64,000 nt of DNA. Origin: Planctomycetota bacterium (GTDB lineage Bacteria > Planctomycetota > Planctomycetia > Gemmatales > Gemmataceae). The notes under the pieces were generated by a model. The model was not told the origin of the DNA, ran no database searches, and worked only from the letters and a program-made list of their open reading frames with translations. Made by a program: the position numbers and the translations under genes. The stretch is taken from contig VGYC01000004.1 of NCBI GenBank assembly GCA_016873095.1, forward strand, positions 1 to 64,000. Direction: 5' to 3'. Shown here in pieces: positions 25,800 to 36,212 of this stretch (position 1 is its first letter; every line of letters starts with the position of its first letter).

Positions 25800-26111
25800 T
25801 CAGGCCGCGTGCTGCAACGATTTGGGGCGCGATGTGGAATAATCCTCGGCGGCGCGGGCGAGGTCGAGAAGGGCCCCCATGGGCGGGACGAGGATGTGGC
25901 GGCAGACCTTGCCGACGCGCTCGGCGGCGCGGGCCAGGTCAAGCAGAGCAACCAGATGCGGCGCCTCCGCTCTGCCGCAGGAACGGCACACGGGCTGGTT
26001 CGTCTCGGCGGTGAACAGGCCCGGTCCGGCGGCCTGGAGCAACGCTTCTCCGCAGACGCCGCAGGGTTCGTTACAGGGTTGATCGCCGTGCTGAATCGTC
26101 ATGAGTTGCAT
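25800..26111 (-). CDS. Small zinc-ribbon-like hypothetical protein
   Basis: 103 aa from ATG 26111 (MQLMTIQHGDQPCNEPCGVCG). Two CxxC pairs (CGVCGE and CRSCGR, about residues 17-45) could bind one zinc. The C-terminal half contains two copies of a similar helix, LVALLDLARAAERVGKVC and MGALLDLARAAEDY, an internal duplication. No signal peptide, no recognised family. An upstream in-frame ATG (26141) adds ten residues. The gene stands alone; 26112-26380 upstream holds no recognisable gene. Confidence 0.5.
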   Translation of the reverse strand: MQLMTIQHGDQPCNEPCGVCGEALLQAAGPGLFTAETNQPVCRSCGRAEAPHLVALLDLARAAERVGKVCRHILVPPMGALLDLARAAEDYSTSRPKSLQHAA

Positions 26112-26380
26112 GGGGATCTCGCTGGGTTGACCTGCCTCCACAAGGAATCAGATCGGCAATGGCCCTCGCGAAGTTCCCCGCGGCTCGCAAGAAATCGACG
26201 GGTTGGCGCGGGGGAGTTGTCGATGGGACTTTCTCCGGAAGCGTTGCCGCAAACGGGGCCTGGAGAAAGAACCGGGTCGCTGACAAGCCTGGCAAGGATT
26301 GCCGGCCGCGTCAAGTTTGCAGATCCTGCGGCAGATGCCGCGAGTGCCCGGCCTGACCGGCACGTCGGTATACTGTTACC

Positions 26381-27775
26381 ATGCAACCGCTGGTTCTGCT
26401 CAACACCGTTGGCCTGACCTCGCGACTGCTGGTGCTGGCGCCGCGGCTGAGCGAGCTGGCCAGGCAAGGCTGGCAGCGGCCGCTGGCCGAGGTTCATCCG
26501 GCGGTCACATGCACGGCCCAGGCGACGATGCTGACGGGGCAGCCGCCCCGGCAACACGGTATCGTCGGCAACGGCTGGCTCTATCGCGACACCGGCGAGG
26601 TCCGCTTCTGGCAGCAGTCCAACCGGCTGGTGCAAGCCGAGCCACTGTACGCCAGCGCTCGCCGCCGCGCTGCCGAGCGTGGCCGGGCGTTTCGCTGCGC
26701 CAAGCTCTTCTGGTGGTTCAACCAGGGGGCGGACGTCGCCATCAGCGTCACGCCCAAGCCCCATTACGGCGCGGATGGCAACAAGGCCTTCGACATCCTC
26801 GGCACGCCCGACGGCCTGGCCGATGACCTGAAGCGACGGCTGGGCCCGTTTCCCTTCCCGAGCTTCTGGGGCCCGATGGCGGGCCTGGCGTGCACGTCGT
26901 GGATCGCTCGCGCGGCCGCCGAGGTGCTGCTCGGAACCGGCAGCACGGACCGATCGCCGCCCGACCTGACGCTGGTCTACCTGCCGCACCTGGACTACGA
27001 GCCGCAGCGGCAGGGGCCGCAGAGCTGCGACTGGCCGAAGCTCGTCGGCGAGCTGGACGAGGCATGCGCGCCGCTGCTGGACGCCGCCCGGAAGGCCGGC
27101 GCCCGGGTCTGGCTGGTGAATGAGTACACGCATGTGCCGGTGAACCGGGCCGTGCTGCCGAACCGCGCGTTGCGCAGCGCCGGACTGCTGACGGCGCGTC
27201 CCGGGCCGTTCGGAGAGTCGCTCGACACCTTCGCCAGCCAGGCGTTCGCGGTCTGCGATCATCAGCTCGCACATGTCTATGTGCGCGAGCAAGGCGATTG
27301 GCCACGCGTCCGAGACGTGCTTGGTGGGCTGCCCGGCGTGGACCGCGTGCTCGTTGGCCCGGAGCGAGCGGACATCGGTCTGGATCATCCGCGCGCCGGC
27401 GAGCTTGTGCTGCTCGCCAGGGCGGATGCCTGGTTCGCGTATCCGTTCTGGCTGGATGACCGCCTCGCCCCGGACTATGCCCGCACGGTCGATATCCACC
27501 GCAAGCCCGGCTACGATCCCTGCGAGCTGTTCTTCGATCCGAAATTATGGTGGCCCAAGGGCCGGGCGCTGCGGCGGCTCTTGCAGAAGAAGCTCGGCTT
27601 GCGCGCGCTGTTCGATGTGATCCCGCTCGACCCGACGCTCGTGAAAGGCAGCCACGGGTTGCCCGTACCCGACCTGGCCGACAAGCCCGTCTTCATCGGC
27701 GACGGTCCACCGCCGTCAGCGCCGACTCAGATGGACGTTCATGATTGCGTGTTGCGGGCGCTCGAGCTGGATTGA
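26381..27775 (+). CDS. Alkaline phosphatase superfamily nucleotide pyrophosphatase/phosphodiesterase
   Basis: 464 aa. The N-terminus LVLLNTVGLTSRLLVLAPRLSEL and the motif HPAVTCTAQATMLTGQPPRQHGIVGN identify the type-I phosphodiesterase/nucleotide pyrophosphatase family; the Thr in TCTAQATM is the expected nucleophile. Metal-binding segments LVYLPHLDYEPQ (D and H) and VFIGDGPP follow. Substrates range from nucleotides to glycolipids or sulfated compounds. The expected first metal Asp of the family (usually in a ..DG/DA.. motif at the very start) appears replaced by Asn-Thr in LLNTVGLTSR, which is typical of one subfamily. No signal peptide. It converges with, and overlaps by 37 bases, the DUF2878 gene. 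Confidence 0.85.
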   Translation: MQPLVLLNTVGLTSRLLVLAPRLSELARQGWQRPLAEVHPAVTCTAQATMLTGQPPRQHGIVGNGWLYRDTGEVRFWQQSNRLVQAEPLYASARRRAAERGRAFRCAKLFWWFNQGADVAISVTPKPHYGADGNKAFDILGTPDGLADDLKRRLGPFPFPSFWGPMAGLACTSWIARAAAEVLLGTGSTDRSPPDLTLVYLPHLDYEPQRQGPQSCDWPKLVGELDEACAPLLDAARKAGARVWLVNEYTHVPVNRAVLPNRALRSAGLLTARPGPFGESLDTFASQAFAVCDHQLAHVYVREQGDWPRVRDVLGGLPGVDRVLVGPERADIGLDHPRAGELVLLARADAWFAYPFWLDDRLAPDYARTVDIHRKPGYDPCELFFDPKLWWPKGRALRRLLQKKLGLRALFDVIPLDPTLVKGSHGLPVPDLADKPVFIGDGPPPSAPTQMDVHDCVLRALELD

Positions 27776-28326
27776 TCGGGCCTCCACAATTCCAACAACC
27801 AGTAACAAACGATCAGCATCACTCCCCAAGGCCCAGCCAGTATCGCCATGGTGGTGCAAGCGTCGAAGGCGAAGCGGATCGCCCCCATTTCCTCGCCGGT
27901 CCAGTAGGCCAAAGGACCAAACACGGCGCCGGTGACGAACGTCCAGATGGGCTTGCCGACCAGCACGTTCAGGGAATGGTCGAGAGTCACGGCGAGCCCA
28001 ACCCAGATGGATGTGATCCAAATGGGCGCCAGCCAACCGAGCCCCGGAAATGTGCCGTTGTAGCCAATCAGTCCCGTGGCGTTGTAAATGCTGTCGACGA
28101 TCGTGCCCGCCAGCGCGACACTCAGGGCAAACCACAGCTCCCAGACTCGTCGCGTGTAGATGACGTGCAAGATCAAGAACAGGAAAAACGGCAATGCGCC
28201 CCAATAGCTGAGAGGTGGGCCAGCCACCGCGCCCCAGGCCGCGAGCAGCCAGCTTATCTTGAAGCCCACATACTGGATGAGCACCAGCCAGAAAAAATCC
28301 CAGGTCAAGTACTTGCTCTTCATCAT
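27739..28326 (-). CDS. DUF2878 family membrane protein
   Basis: 195 aa, about five to six transmembrane helices (e.g. LPFFLFLILHVIY, LWFALSVALAGTIVDSI, GAVFGPLAYWTG, AILAGPWGVMLIVCYWLL). The conserved DSIYNATGLIGYNG and DHSLNVL segments match DUF2878 inner membrane proteins of unknown function. In proteobacteria the family is often near cyclopropane-fatty-acid and flavin-oxidase genes; no such partners are here. Its 3' end overlaps the convergent phosphatase gene. Start at ATG 28326 (MMKSKYLTWDFFW), with Met2 as alternative. Confidence 0.85.
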   Translation of the reverse strand: MMKSKYLTWDFFWLVLIQYVGFKISWLLAAWGAVAGPPLSYWGALPFFLFLILHVIYTRRVWELWFALSVALAGTIVDSIYNATGLIGYNGTFPGLGWLAPIWITSIWVGLAVTLDHSLNVLVGKPIWTFVTGAVFGPLAYWTGEEMGAIRFAFDACTTMAILAGPWGVMLIVCYWLLELWRPDQSSSSARNTQS

Positions 28327-28373
28327 GCTGTCTCAGCGATGCCGCGACGCAAATGGAGAGCGCCTGAATCAGC

Positions 28374-28464
28374 AACCACGGATTACACTGATGGTACGGA
28401 TAAGACACTGGCGAAATGGCGCTACCTACTGGGCGGATCCGTTCTATCGGTGTGATCCGTGGTT
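28374..28464. mobile_element. Short gene-less element with ACCACGGAT inverted ends (copy 2)
   Basis: Left arm AACCACGGATTACACTGATG...ACGGAT (28374-28401), right arm in reverse complement AACCACGGATCACACCGATA...ACGGAT (28436-28464). The centre includes ACTGGCGAAATGGCG, close to ACTGGCCAGATGGCG in copy 3. It looks like a deletion derivative of the element at 5142-5594. Confidence 0.65.
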
Positions 28465-28480
28465 CAGACCCTGCGTTTCG

Positions 28481-28686
28481 GCGGAGGGAGGGCGAGGCTC
28501 CTGCCGAGCCGTGGAGCGCCAATAACCAAGCGGGTTCACGGCTCGGCAGGAGCCTCGCCCTCCCGCAATTGGGCCGATCCACTGCTCAGGGTTCAGGCTC
28601 GGCAGGAGCCTCGCCTTCCCGCAATTCGGCCATCCACTGCTCGGGTTCACGGCTCGGCAGGAGCCTCGCCCTCCCGCAATTCGGCC
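28481..28686. repeat. Tandem array of about 55-bp units built on GGCTCGGCAGGAGCC, plus one inverted copy
   Basis: Three direct units start at 28532, 28589 and 28643 (spacings 57 and 54). Each contains GGGTTCA, GGCTCGGCAGGAGCCTCGCC, and CCCGCAATT-GGCC, followed by ATCCACTGCTC in two of them. An inverted copy of the core is at 28481-28513. Core ends are self-complementary. Another copy is at 4788. The stretch 28327-28711 holds only repeats. Confidence 0.85.
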
Positions 28687-28711
28687 CATGCAATCTAGCG
28701 CGAGCTGGCGT

Positions 28712-30661
28712 TTACTTCTTCCCGCCCCAGATGCGTACGGTGCCGTCCTGGGCGGCGGAGGCGGCGATGCGGCCGTCGCGGGAGAAGGCGACGCTCCAGA
28801 CCATGTCGCCGTGGCCGTCGAACCGGCGCAGCTCCTTGCCGGTGATCACATCCCAGAGGCGGACCGTCCGGTCCTGGCCGGCGGACAGAGCGCGGCGGCC
28901 GTCGGGCGAGAAGGCTACGCTGTGGACATAGCCGGTGTGGCCGCTGAACGTGCGCACCGGCTGGCCCGTCTTGAGATCCCAGAGCTTGAGCGTCTTGTCG
29001 GTGCTGCCGGACAGGGCGCGTCGGCCATCGGGGGAGCAGGCGGCGCCGAGCACGGTGTCGGCATGGCCGGTGAGCTTCAGCCCCTGGCTGAGGCTGGCGG
29101 AGTCGGCCAGATCGAAGTAGCGCAGGCTGCGGTCGAGGCTCCCGGACAGGCCGTGTTTTCCGTCCGGGGCGAAGGCGACGCTCCACACGAAGTGATCGTG
29201 GCCTGGAAAGGCGGTGATCTCCTTGCCCGTCTCGACATTCCAGAGCCGCACCATGCGGTCGTCGCCGGCGGAGAGCAGTCGGCGGCCGTCGCGCGAGAAC
29301 GACAGGCTGCGCACGTAATCGGTATGCCCGCTGAAGCGGCGAATCTCCCGGCCTGTGCCCACGTCCCAGAGGAGAACCTGGTTATCGAAGCCGGCCGAGG
29401 CGAGGCGACGGCCGTCCGGCGCGAAGGCGATGGCCCACACGCGCCCCGTGTGGCCGTCGAGCTTGCGCAGCTCCCGCCCGGAGGCGACGTCCCAGATGCG
29501 CACGCTGTTGTCGGCTCCGCCGAAGGCGACCTTGCGGCCATCGGGCGAAATCGCCACCGCGTACAGCACGCCCATGCCCGGCTCGAGCGTGCGGATCGCG
29601 CCGGCGATCTCGCCGGCACGATACTCCGCCGGCAAGCGTTCGGTGATTGCCTGCAAGCGCTGCTGGGCGTCGTCGCGCAGCTGACCATCCAGCCCGGCAA
29701 TGGCCTGGACGTACCAGTGATAGGCACGCAGCCGCGGCTGAACTTGCAGGTCGGCCGGCAACTCGTCGGCGAACTTCTCCCAGGCGGCGCCCAGGCGCAG
29801 CTGGGCCTGGCCGTCCGCTGGGTCGGACAGGTCGAGCGCGGCGAGCTTGTTCAGAACGCCGTCGCCGCCGCGGTTCAGGTGCCGCAGACCCGTTTCCCAG
29901 TCGCCCTTGACGAAGGCGTGATACTTGCCCATTTCGAGATTGGCCTCCGCGTCCTTGGGATCCTTGCGGAGCGCTGCCGCGAACGGCCGCCAGTGGGCGA
30001 AGACCTTCTGGGCAGCGGCGATCTCCTGCTGGCGCTTGCGCAGGGCCGAGACGAGCGGGACGTTCTTGAGCTTGCGGGCAGCGGCGTCGGCATTGGCGAG
30101 GAACTGCAGCGCCGTCTCGTATTCATCGACGGCGACGGCGTCCTGCAAGGCGGCCAGGCAGGCGTCAATGATGGCGTGCTGGGCCTGCGGCGTGGTCGCC
30201 GACTGGGCGGCCTTGCCGAGCACGGCGATGCGCATCTTGAGAATCTGCGCTGCGGGGACGACGAAGTTCTGGGCCAGCTCATCGACGGCCTGGAGGGCGA
30301 CGGCCGAATCGCCGGCGGCCGACGCCAGCTCGCGTGCCTCGCGCAGCAGGACATAGCGCGCCGCCGGGTCGTCGCGCGAGTCGCGGGCCTCCTGCAGGAA
30401 CGTGAGCGCCAGCTGCGACCGCGCCGCCGGATCCTTCTTGGCCTTGGCGATGTCCGGGCCGTAGATCTCCTCGATGAGCTTCTCGATCCTGGCCTGCTCG
30501 GCCGGCGCAGGGATGCCCGGCTTCTTCTGCTTCTCCTGCGCGGGAGCGGACAGGGCCAGGCAGCCGAGCAGAACACACAGCGTCAGGACGCTGACGCACG
30601 GAGCCAGTCGAGAGGAGCGGTGCAATGACGACGCCCAGCGGCAGAGCCAGGTTGCTTTCAT
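28712..30661 (-). CDS. Secreted WD40 repeat protein
   Basis: 649 aa. An N-terminal hydrophobic segment (LAPCVSVLTLCVLLGCLALSAPA, after about 18 residues) acts as signal or anchor. Residues about 50-330 are helical (TPR-like; e.g. DPAARYVLLREARELASAAG, DPKDAEANLEMGKYHAF). Seven WD40 blades follow to the C-terminus, each ending in a RIWDV/LLWDV/RLWNV-type motif with a preceding GH dipeptide (GHTGRVWAIAFAPDG and so on), enough for one closed propeller. It is probably a periplasmic protein-interaction scaffold. The start ATG overlaps the stop of the upstream NTF2-like gene as ATGA, so the two are translationally coupled. Confidence 0.92.
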   Translation of the reverse strand: MKATWLCRWASSLHRSSRLAPCVSVLTLCVLLGCLALSAPAQEKQKKPGIPAPAEQARIEKLIEEIYGPDIAKAKKDPAARSQLALTFLQEARDSRDDPAARYVLLREARELASAAGDSAVALQAVDELAQNFVVPAAQILKMRIAVLGKAAQSATTPQAQHAIIDACLAALQDAVAVDEYETALQFLANADAAARKLKNVPLVSALRKRQQEIAAAQKVFAHWRPFAAALRKDPKDAEANLEMGKYHAFVKGDWETGLRHLNRGGDGVLNKLAALDLSDPADGQAQLRLGAAWEKFADELPADLQVQPRLRAYHWYVQAIAGLDGQLRDDAQQRLQAITERLPAEYRAGEIAGAIRTLEPGMGVLYAVAISPDGRKVAFGGADNSVRIWDVASGRELRKLDGHTGRVWAIAFAPDGRRLASAGFDNQVLLWDVGTGREIRRFSGHTDYVRSLSFSRDGRRLLSAGDDRMVRLWNVETGKEITAFPGHDHFVWSVAFAPDGKHGLSGSLDRSLRYFDLADSASLSQGLKLTGHADTVLGAACSPDGRRALSGSTDKTLKLWDLKTGQPVRTFSGHTGYVHSVAFSPDGRRALSAGQDRTVRLWDVITGKELRRFDGHGDMVWSVAFSRDGRIAASAAQDGTVRIWGGKK

Positions 30662-31143
30662 GGAAACCTCAAGAGCTTGTCAAACCCGGTGGGAAAGCGA
30701 CAGGCATAATGATATGCCAGGCAGCCGAAAAAGGCATGGATGAGCCTTCTCGGCGGGGGAGTGTGGTGCTGACGGCGACAGCTCGTCGGCGGGGCGGGGA
30801 GTCCGTGGTGCCGGAGAAAGGTGAGCCGGTCCCAGTAGCCGCGCTGGAAGTGGATCAGCCCGCCGACGACGTGGAACAAGCCGCAGCCGCGCAGCCCGTT
30901 GGGATCGCGCCACTCGAGGATCGCCCACTCGCCGTCCTCGAACACATTCTCGGGGATGCACACCATGCTGGCCGCCGCGAACTCGCGACGGAACATTTCG
31001 CGGATGGCCGCCCGGCCGACGACCGGCTCCAGCATGACCTGGTGATTGGTGGCGGCGTCCGCGTACAGGCCGGCCAGTCCATCCACGTCAGCCCGGTTGA
31101 ACGCCTCGACCCACGCGCCGACAACTTCCTTCGGGCGCCGCAT
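30658..31143 (-). CDS. SnoaL/NTF2-like protein
   Basis: 161 aa from ATG 31143 (MRRPKEVVGAWVEAFNRADV). Residues about 5-105 form a SnoaL-like/NTF2 cone domain: VGAWVEAFNRADVDGLAGLYADAATNHQV, the classic first helix-strand pair, then EWAILEWRDPNGLRGCGLF and IHFQRGYWDRLTF. Members are small-molecule hydrolases, isomerases or binding proteins; no function can be assigned. The tail beyond about residue 110 (HTPPPRRLIHAFFGC...) is not part of the domain and may be recent read-through up to the coupled WD40 start. Its stop overlaps the WD40 ATG (ATGA at 30658-30661). Confidence 0.8.
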   Translation of the reverse strand: MRRPKEVVGAWVEAFNRADVDGLAGLYADAATNHQVMLEPVVGRAAIREMFRREFAAASMVCIPENVFEDGEWAILEWRDPNGLRGCGLFHVVGGLIHFQRGYWDRLTFLRHHGLPAPPTSCRRQHHTPPPRRLIHAFFGCLAYHYACRFPTGFDKLLRFP

Positions 31144-31201
31144 GCGGTTAACCCTCCAAGATCGCCTGGAACAAGAAACCACGGATGACCTGGGACAAAG
31201 A

Positions 31202-31311
31202 AACCACGGATGACACTGATGGCACGGATACGAAACTGGCCAGATGGCGAACAGGGCATGGGAGTGTGATGCCTGCTGAACCGATCCGAGGTATCCGCGT
31301 GATCCGTGGTT
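31202..31311. mobile_element. Short gene-less element with ACCACGGAT inverted ends (copy 3)
   Basis: Left arm AACCACGGATGACACTGATG...CACGGAT (31202-31229), right arm in reverse complement AACCACGGATCACGCGGATA (about 31283-31311). An extra half-site AACCACGGAT lies at 31177-31186, 25 bases before the left arm. The centre shares ACTGGC.A.ATGGCG with copy 2. Confidence 0.65.
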
Positions 31312-31500
31312 CATTCTTAAAGGTTTCTGACAACTGCAGTGTGGTCGATGATTGACGCGTGGCGTGAGCAGTACCCCCAGATCTGCGAAAAGGCAAGGTC
31401 CCATTTGCGATGACGGGTGGACTCGGCGGCTTGCAGCCCTTCCTTCAAGAGAGCGGCCGCCTGCCAAATTGGCATGCCGAGGCGAAAATGATTCCAGCGA

Positions 31501-31552
31501 AGGATGCGCCGAGGGGGTATATGTCGGTTTCTGGACGAATCCTGGACGAATC
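31501..31552 (+). repeat. Dispersed TGGACGAAT repeat, copy B
   Basis: AGGATGCGCCGAGGGGGTAT, then ATGTCGGTTTC, then two TGGACGAAT words. Same word order as copies at 3644 and 63116. No gene is recognised between 31144 and 31758 apart from the repeats noted. Confidence 0.8.
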
Positions 31553-31758
31553 TTTTGAACGCATCTCCTGCCGAGTGAGGTCTCCGTTGTGGCTTTCGCG
31601 GCGGGTGCGTGGAGTTCGCGCAGGCAATGCGAGCGGAAGAGTGTGAGCAAACAACGTTTGCAACGCGAATGCCGCGTGACTACAATCTAAGTAACGATTG
31701 CCGGAATCATGGAGTCGGTATCCCACCTGGAAGTGCGCTTACCCACCGAGCGACGGCG

Positions 31759-32316
31759 ATGGCCGAGCCAAGACACCTGACGACCGAGCAGCTGGAGGCG
31801 GGGCTGGAGAGCATTCGCCAGTCGCCAAGGAACGATGGCGTGCTGGAGATGATCGTGCGCCGGCCGAGCGTCGGTGAGCGCGAGGTTGTACAGCAAGGCG
31901 AGTTGCGGCTGCGCGACGGGCTGGTCGGCGACAGCTGGGCCACGCGGGGCTGTCCGCTGACGCCGGACGGTTCGGCCCATCCGGACATGCAGCTCAACGT
32001 CATGAATGCCCGGGCGCTGGCTCTAGTGGCGCAGGACAAGGCGCGCTGGCAGCTGGCGGGCGACGAGCTGATTGTCGATCTGGACCTGAGCGAGGAGAAC
32101 CTACCGGCGGGGACGCGGCTGGCAATCGGCTCGGCGATCATCGAGGTGACGGCCCAGCCGCACACCGGATGCGAGAAGTTCGCGGAACGGTTCGGGGCCG
32201 ACGCGGTGCGTTTCGTCAACTCGCCGCTGGGCAAGCGTCAGCGGCTGCGCGGGCTGAACGCCAGGGTCGTCGAGGCCGGCGTCATCCGCACGGGCGACGT
32301 GGTGCGCAAGGTCTGA
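31759..32316 (+). CDS. MOSC domain-containing protein
   Basis: 185 aa from ATG 31759 (MAEPRHLTTEQLEAGLESIR). The MOSC beta-barrel appears with LRDGLVGDSWATRG, HPDMQLNVMNARAL and IIEVTAQPHTGCEKFAERFG, where the Cys of PHTGCEKF is the conserved molybdenum/sulfur-carrier Cys of the family. MOSC proteins handle molybdenum cofactor-linked or sulfur-transfer reactions. No Moco genes adjoin it. It precedes the PSCyt1 gene by 37 bases on the same strand, but a functional link is not evident. Confidence 0.9.
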   Translation: MAEPRHLTTEQLEAGLESIRQSPRNDGVLEMIVRRPSVGEREVVQQGELRLRDGLVGDSWATRGCPLTPDGSAHPDMQLNVMNARALALVAQDKARWQLAGDELIVDLDLSEENLPAGTRLAIGSAIIEVTAQPHTGCEKFAERFGADAVRFVNSPLGKRQRLRGLNARVVEAGVIRTGDVVRKV

Positions 32317-32353
32317 GCGAGGAGTAGAGGTCTGTGCTGGTTGGAGGGGGCTC

Positions 32354-34771
32354 ATGCCATTGCATCGCATTCTGCTGGCCCTGGCCGGGCTCGGCTGTTT
32401 CGCTTCCCGGGCGTGGACGGGCGGGCCTGCGCCCTCGGCGGAGCAGGTCCGCTTCTTCGAGACCAGCATCCGACCGTTGCTCGTCGAGCACTGTTTCAAA
32501 TGTCATGGTGCCGCCAGGCAGAAGGGCGATCTGCGTCTCGATTCGCGTGAGCATCTTCTCAAGGGGGGCCTGTCCGGTCCCGCCGTGACTCCGGGCCGGC
32601 CGGAGAAAAGCTTGCTCATCAAGGCGATCCACTACCGTGACCAAGGGTTGAAGATGCCTCCCAAGGGCAAGCTGTCGTATCGGCAGATCGCCGACCTGAC
32701 GCGCTGGGTCAAATCGGGGGCCGCGTTTCCGGCGAATGTCGTCACGACCAAGAAGCCTGGCGACCACTGGGCCTTTCAGCCGCCGCGTGAGCCCGCGGTG
32801 CCGGCGGTAAAGAATGCGCAGTGGCCGCGGAACGCCCTGGACCACTTCGTGCTGGCACAGCTGGAAGCGAAGGGGCTGCAGCCGGCGCCGCCGGCGGACA
32901 AGCACACGCTCATTCGCCGCGCGACGTTCGATCTCACCGGCTTACCGCCGACGCCGGCAGAGGTCGATGCCTTCCTGGCCGATACGTCGGCGGACGCCTT
33001 CGCCCGGGTTGTCGATCGGCTGCTGGCCAGCACGCATTACGGCGAGCGCTGGGCTCGCCACTGGCTGGACGTGGCCCGCTATGCCGATTCCAACGGGCTC
33101 GACGAGAATGTCGCCTTCGGCAATGCGTGGCGCTATCGCGATTACGTCGTCACCGCCTTCAACCGGGACAAGCCCTACGACCAGTTCCTGCTGGAACAGC
33201 TTGCCGGCGATCTGCTGCCCGGCGACCCGTCCACGCGCCAGGAACGATTGATCGCCACCGGCTTCCTGGCGCTGGGCCCGAAGGTCCTGGCCGAGGGGGA
33301 CGAGAAGAAGATGGAGCTGGACATCATCGACGAGCAGATCGATACGCTGGGCAGGGCGTTGATCGGCATGACACTGGGTTGTGCGCGCTGCCACGATCAC
33401 AAGTTCGACCCGATCAGCACGCGCGACTACCACGGCCTGGCCGGCATCTTCACCAGCACGAGGACGATGGAGAACTTCAAGCGCGTCGCCAAGTGGCACG
33501 AGCACGCGATCGGCTCGGAAGAGGACAGGGCCCGGAAGGCGAAGCACGACAAGATCGTGGCCGAGCGCAAGACCGCCATCGAGCAGTTGATTGCCAAGGC
33601 CAGCGCAAAGGTGAAGGCTGAAGCCAAGGCGGGGAAGACGCTGCCCAAGGACATCGAAGCGCTCTTTGCCGTCGAAACGAAAAAGGAAATCAAGCAACTG
33701 CGCGACAATCTCGCCGCGCTGGAGAAGAGTGCACCGGAGATTCCCACTGCCATGGGCGTGGCCGACGGCAAGGTGACGGACGTGCCGATCTTCCTGCGTG
33801 GCGATCACCTGAAGCCGGGCAAGCTGGCGCGGCGACAGGTTCCCGTCGTGCTTGCCGGCGAAGCGCCGCCCGCCTTCGACACGAAGCACAGCGGCCGGCT
33901 GGAACTGGCGCGCTGGCTGGTCCGCCCGGAGCATCCGTTGACGGCCCGCGTCATGGTCAACCGCATCTGGCGCTGGCGCTTTGGCCAGGGCATCGTGCCG
34001 ACACCGGACAACTTCGGCCTGCTGGGAGAGGCGCCGGTCAATCCCCCGCTGCTCGACTGGCTGGCCAGGCGATTCATCGAAGACAAGTGGTCGATGAAGG
34101 CCATGCACCGCCGGATGATGCTGTCCAGCACCTACCAGATGAGCGCGACCGACGATGCCAGGGCGGCGCGGGTCGATCCTGAGAACCGGCTCAACTGGCG
34201 AGCCAACGTGAAACGTCTGGAAGCCGAGGCCATCCGCGACAACCTGCTAGCCGTCACCGGGACGCTCGATCGATCCCTGGGAGGCTCGCTGCTGCACGTG
34301 AAGAACCGCGACTATCTATTCGACCACACGTCGAAGGATACGACGAAGTACGACAGCCGGCGGCGCTCGCTGTACCTGCCGGTGATCCGCAACAACGTCT
34401 ACGATGTCTTCCAGCTCTTTGACTTCCCCGACCCAGCGGTGGCGAACGGCCATCGGGCTACCACCACCGTGGCCACGCAAGCGCTATTCTTCATGAACAG
34501 CGACTGGGTCGCCCAGCTTTGCGAGGAATGGGCAGGCAAGCTGTTGCAAGACGCCAAACTCGATGACGCCGGCCGAGTCGAGCGAATCTATCGCCGCGCG
34601 TATGCGCGGAGGCCAACGACGCAGGAGGCCGCCGCGGCCCAGACGCTCGTTGGCAACGTGACAGCAGTGCTGTCCCGCAGCGAGGCAAACAGCGATCGTT
34701 GCCGCCGTCAGGCATGGGCCAGCCTGTGCCAGACGGTGCTGGCCGCGAATGAGTTTGTTTACGTGCAGTGA
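32354..34771 (+). CDS. PSCyt1-DUF1549-DUF1553 cytochrome-like protein
   Basis: 805 aa with a signal peptide (MPLHRILLALAGLGCFASRAW). Planctomycete cytochrome c domain PSCyt1 (about 30-125) with the heme site CFKCH (47-51). DUF1549 (about 160-370) has DLTGLPPTPAEVDAFLAD, HYGERWARHWLDVARYADSNG and a second CxxCH (CARCHDH, near 342). A long charged helical spacer (about 380-460) comes next, then DUF1553 (about 515-770) with HPLTARVMVNRIWRWRFGQGIV and AEAIRDNLLAVTG. These proteins are periplasmic and nearly always paired with DUF1501, as here with the next gene 34 bases downstream. Their substrate is unknown; a redox role on sulfated or complex carbohydrate has been suggested by context. Confidence 0.95.
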   Translation: MPLHRILLALAGLGCFASRAWTGGPAPSAEQVRFFETSIRPLLVEHCFKCHGAARQKGDLRLDSREHLLKGGLSGPAVTPGRPEKSLLIKAIHYRDQGLKMPPKGKLSYRQIADLTRWVKSGAAFPANVVTTKKPGDHWAFQPPREPAVPAVKNAQWPRNALDHFVLAQLEAKGLQPAPPADKHTLIRRATFDLTGLPPTPAEVDAFLADTSADAFARVVDRLLASTHYGERWARHWLDVARYADSNGLDENVAFGNAWRYRDYVVTAFNRDKPYDQFLLEQLAGDLLPGDPSTRQERLIATGFLALGPKVLAEGDEKKMELDIIDEQIDTLGRALIGMTLGCARCHDHKFDPISTRDYHGLAGIFTSTRTMENFKRVAKWHEHAIGSEEDRARKAKHDKIVAERKTAIEQLIAKASAKVKAEAKAGKTLPKDIEALFAVETKKEIKQLRDNLAALEKSAPEIPTAMGVADGKVTDVPIFLRGDHLKPGKLARRQVPVVLAGEAPPAFDTKHSGRLELARWLVRPEHPLTARVMVNRIWRWRFGQGIVPTPDNFGLLGEAPVNPPLLDWLARRFIEDKWSMKAMHRRMMLSSTYQMSATDDARAARVDPENRLNWRANVKRLEAEAIRDNLLAVTGTLDRSLGGSLLHVKNRDYLFDHTSKDTTKYDSRRRSLYLPVIRNNVYDVFQLFDFPDPAVANGHRATTTVATQALFFMNSDWVAQLCEEWAGKLLQDAKLDDAGRVERIYRRAYARRPTTQEAAAAQTLVGNVTAVLSRSEANSDRCRRQAWASLCQTVLAANEFVYVQ

Positions 34772-34805
34772 TTCAGGCGAATTTCCGCCACGGGAAGATC
34801 AGGCC

Positions 34806-36212
<1,407 letters not shown>

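Noticed and set aside
26159-26356. Small plus-strand frame ending in a Cys-rich CRSCGRCREC stretch
   Set aside because: No ribosome site and no family resemblance; the Cys cluster is probably chance in a short frame.
28532-28686. Possible CRISPR array
   Set aside because: Only three units, the 'spacers' are themselves nearly identical, and no cas genes are present: a tandem repeat.
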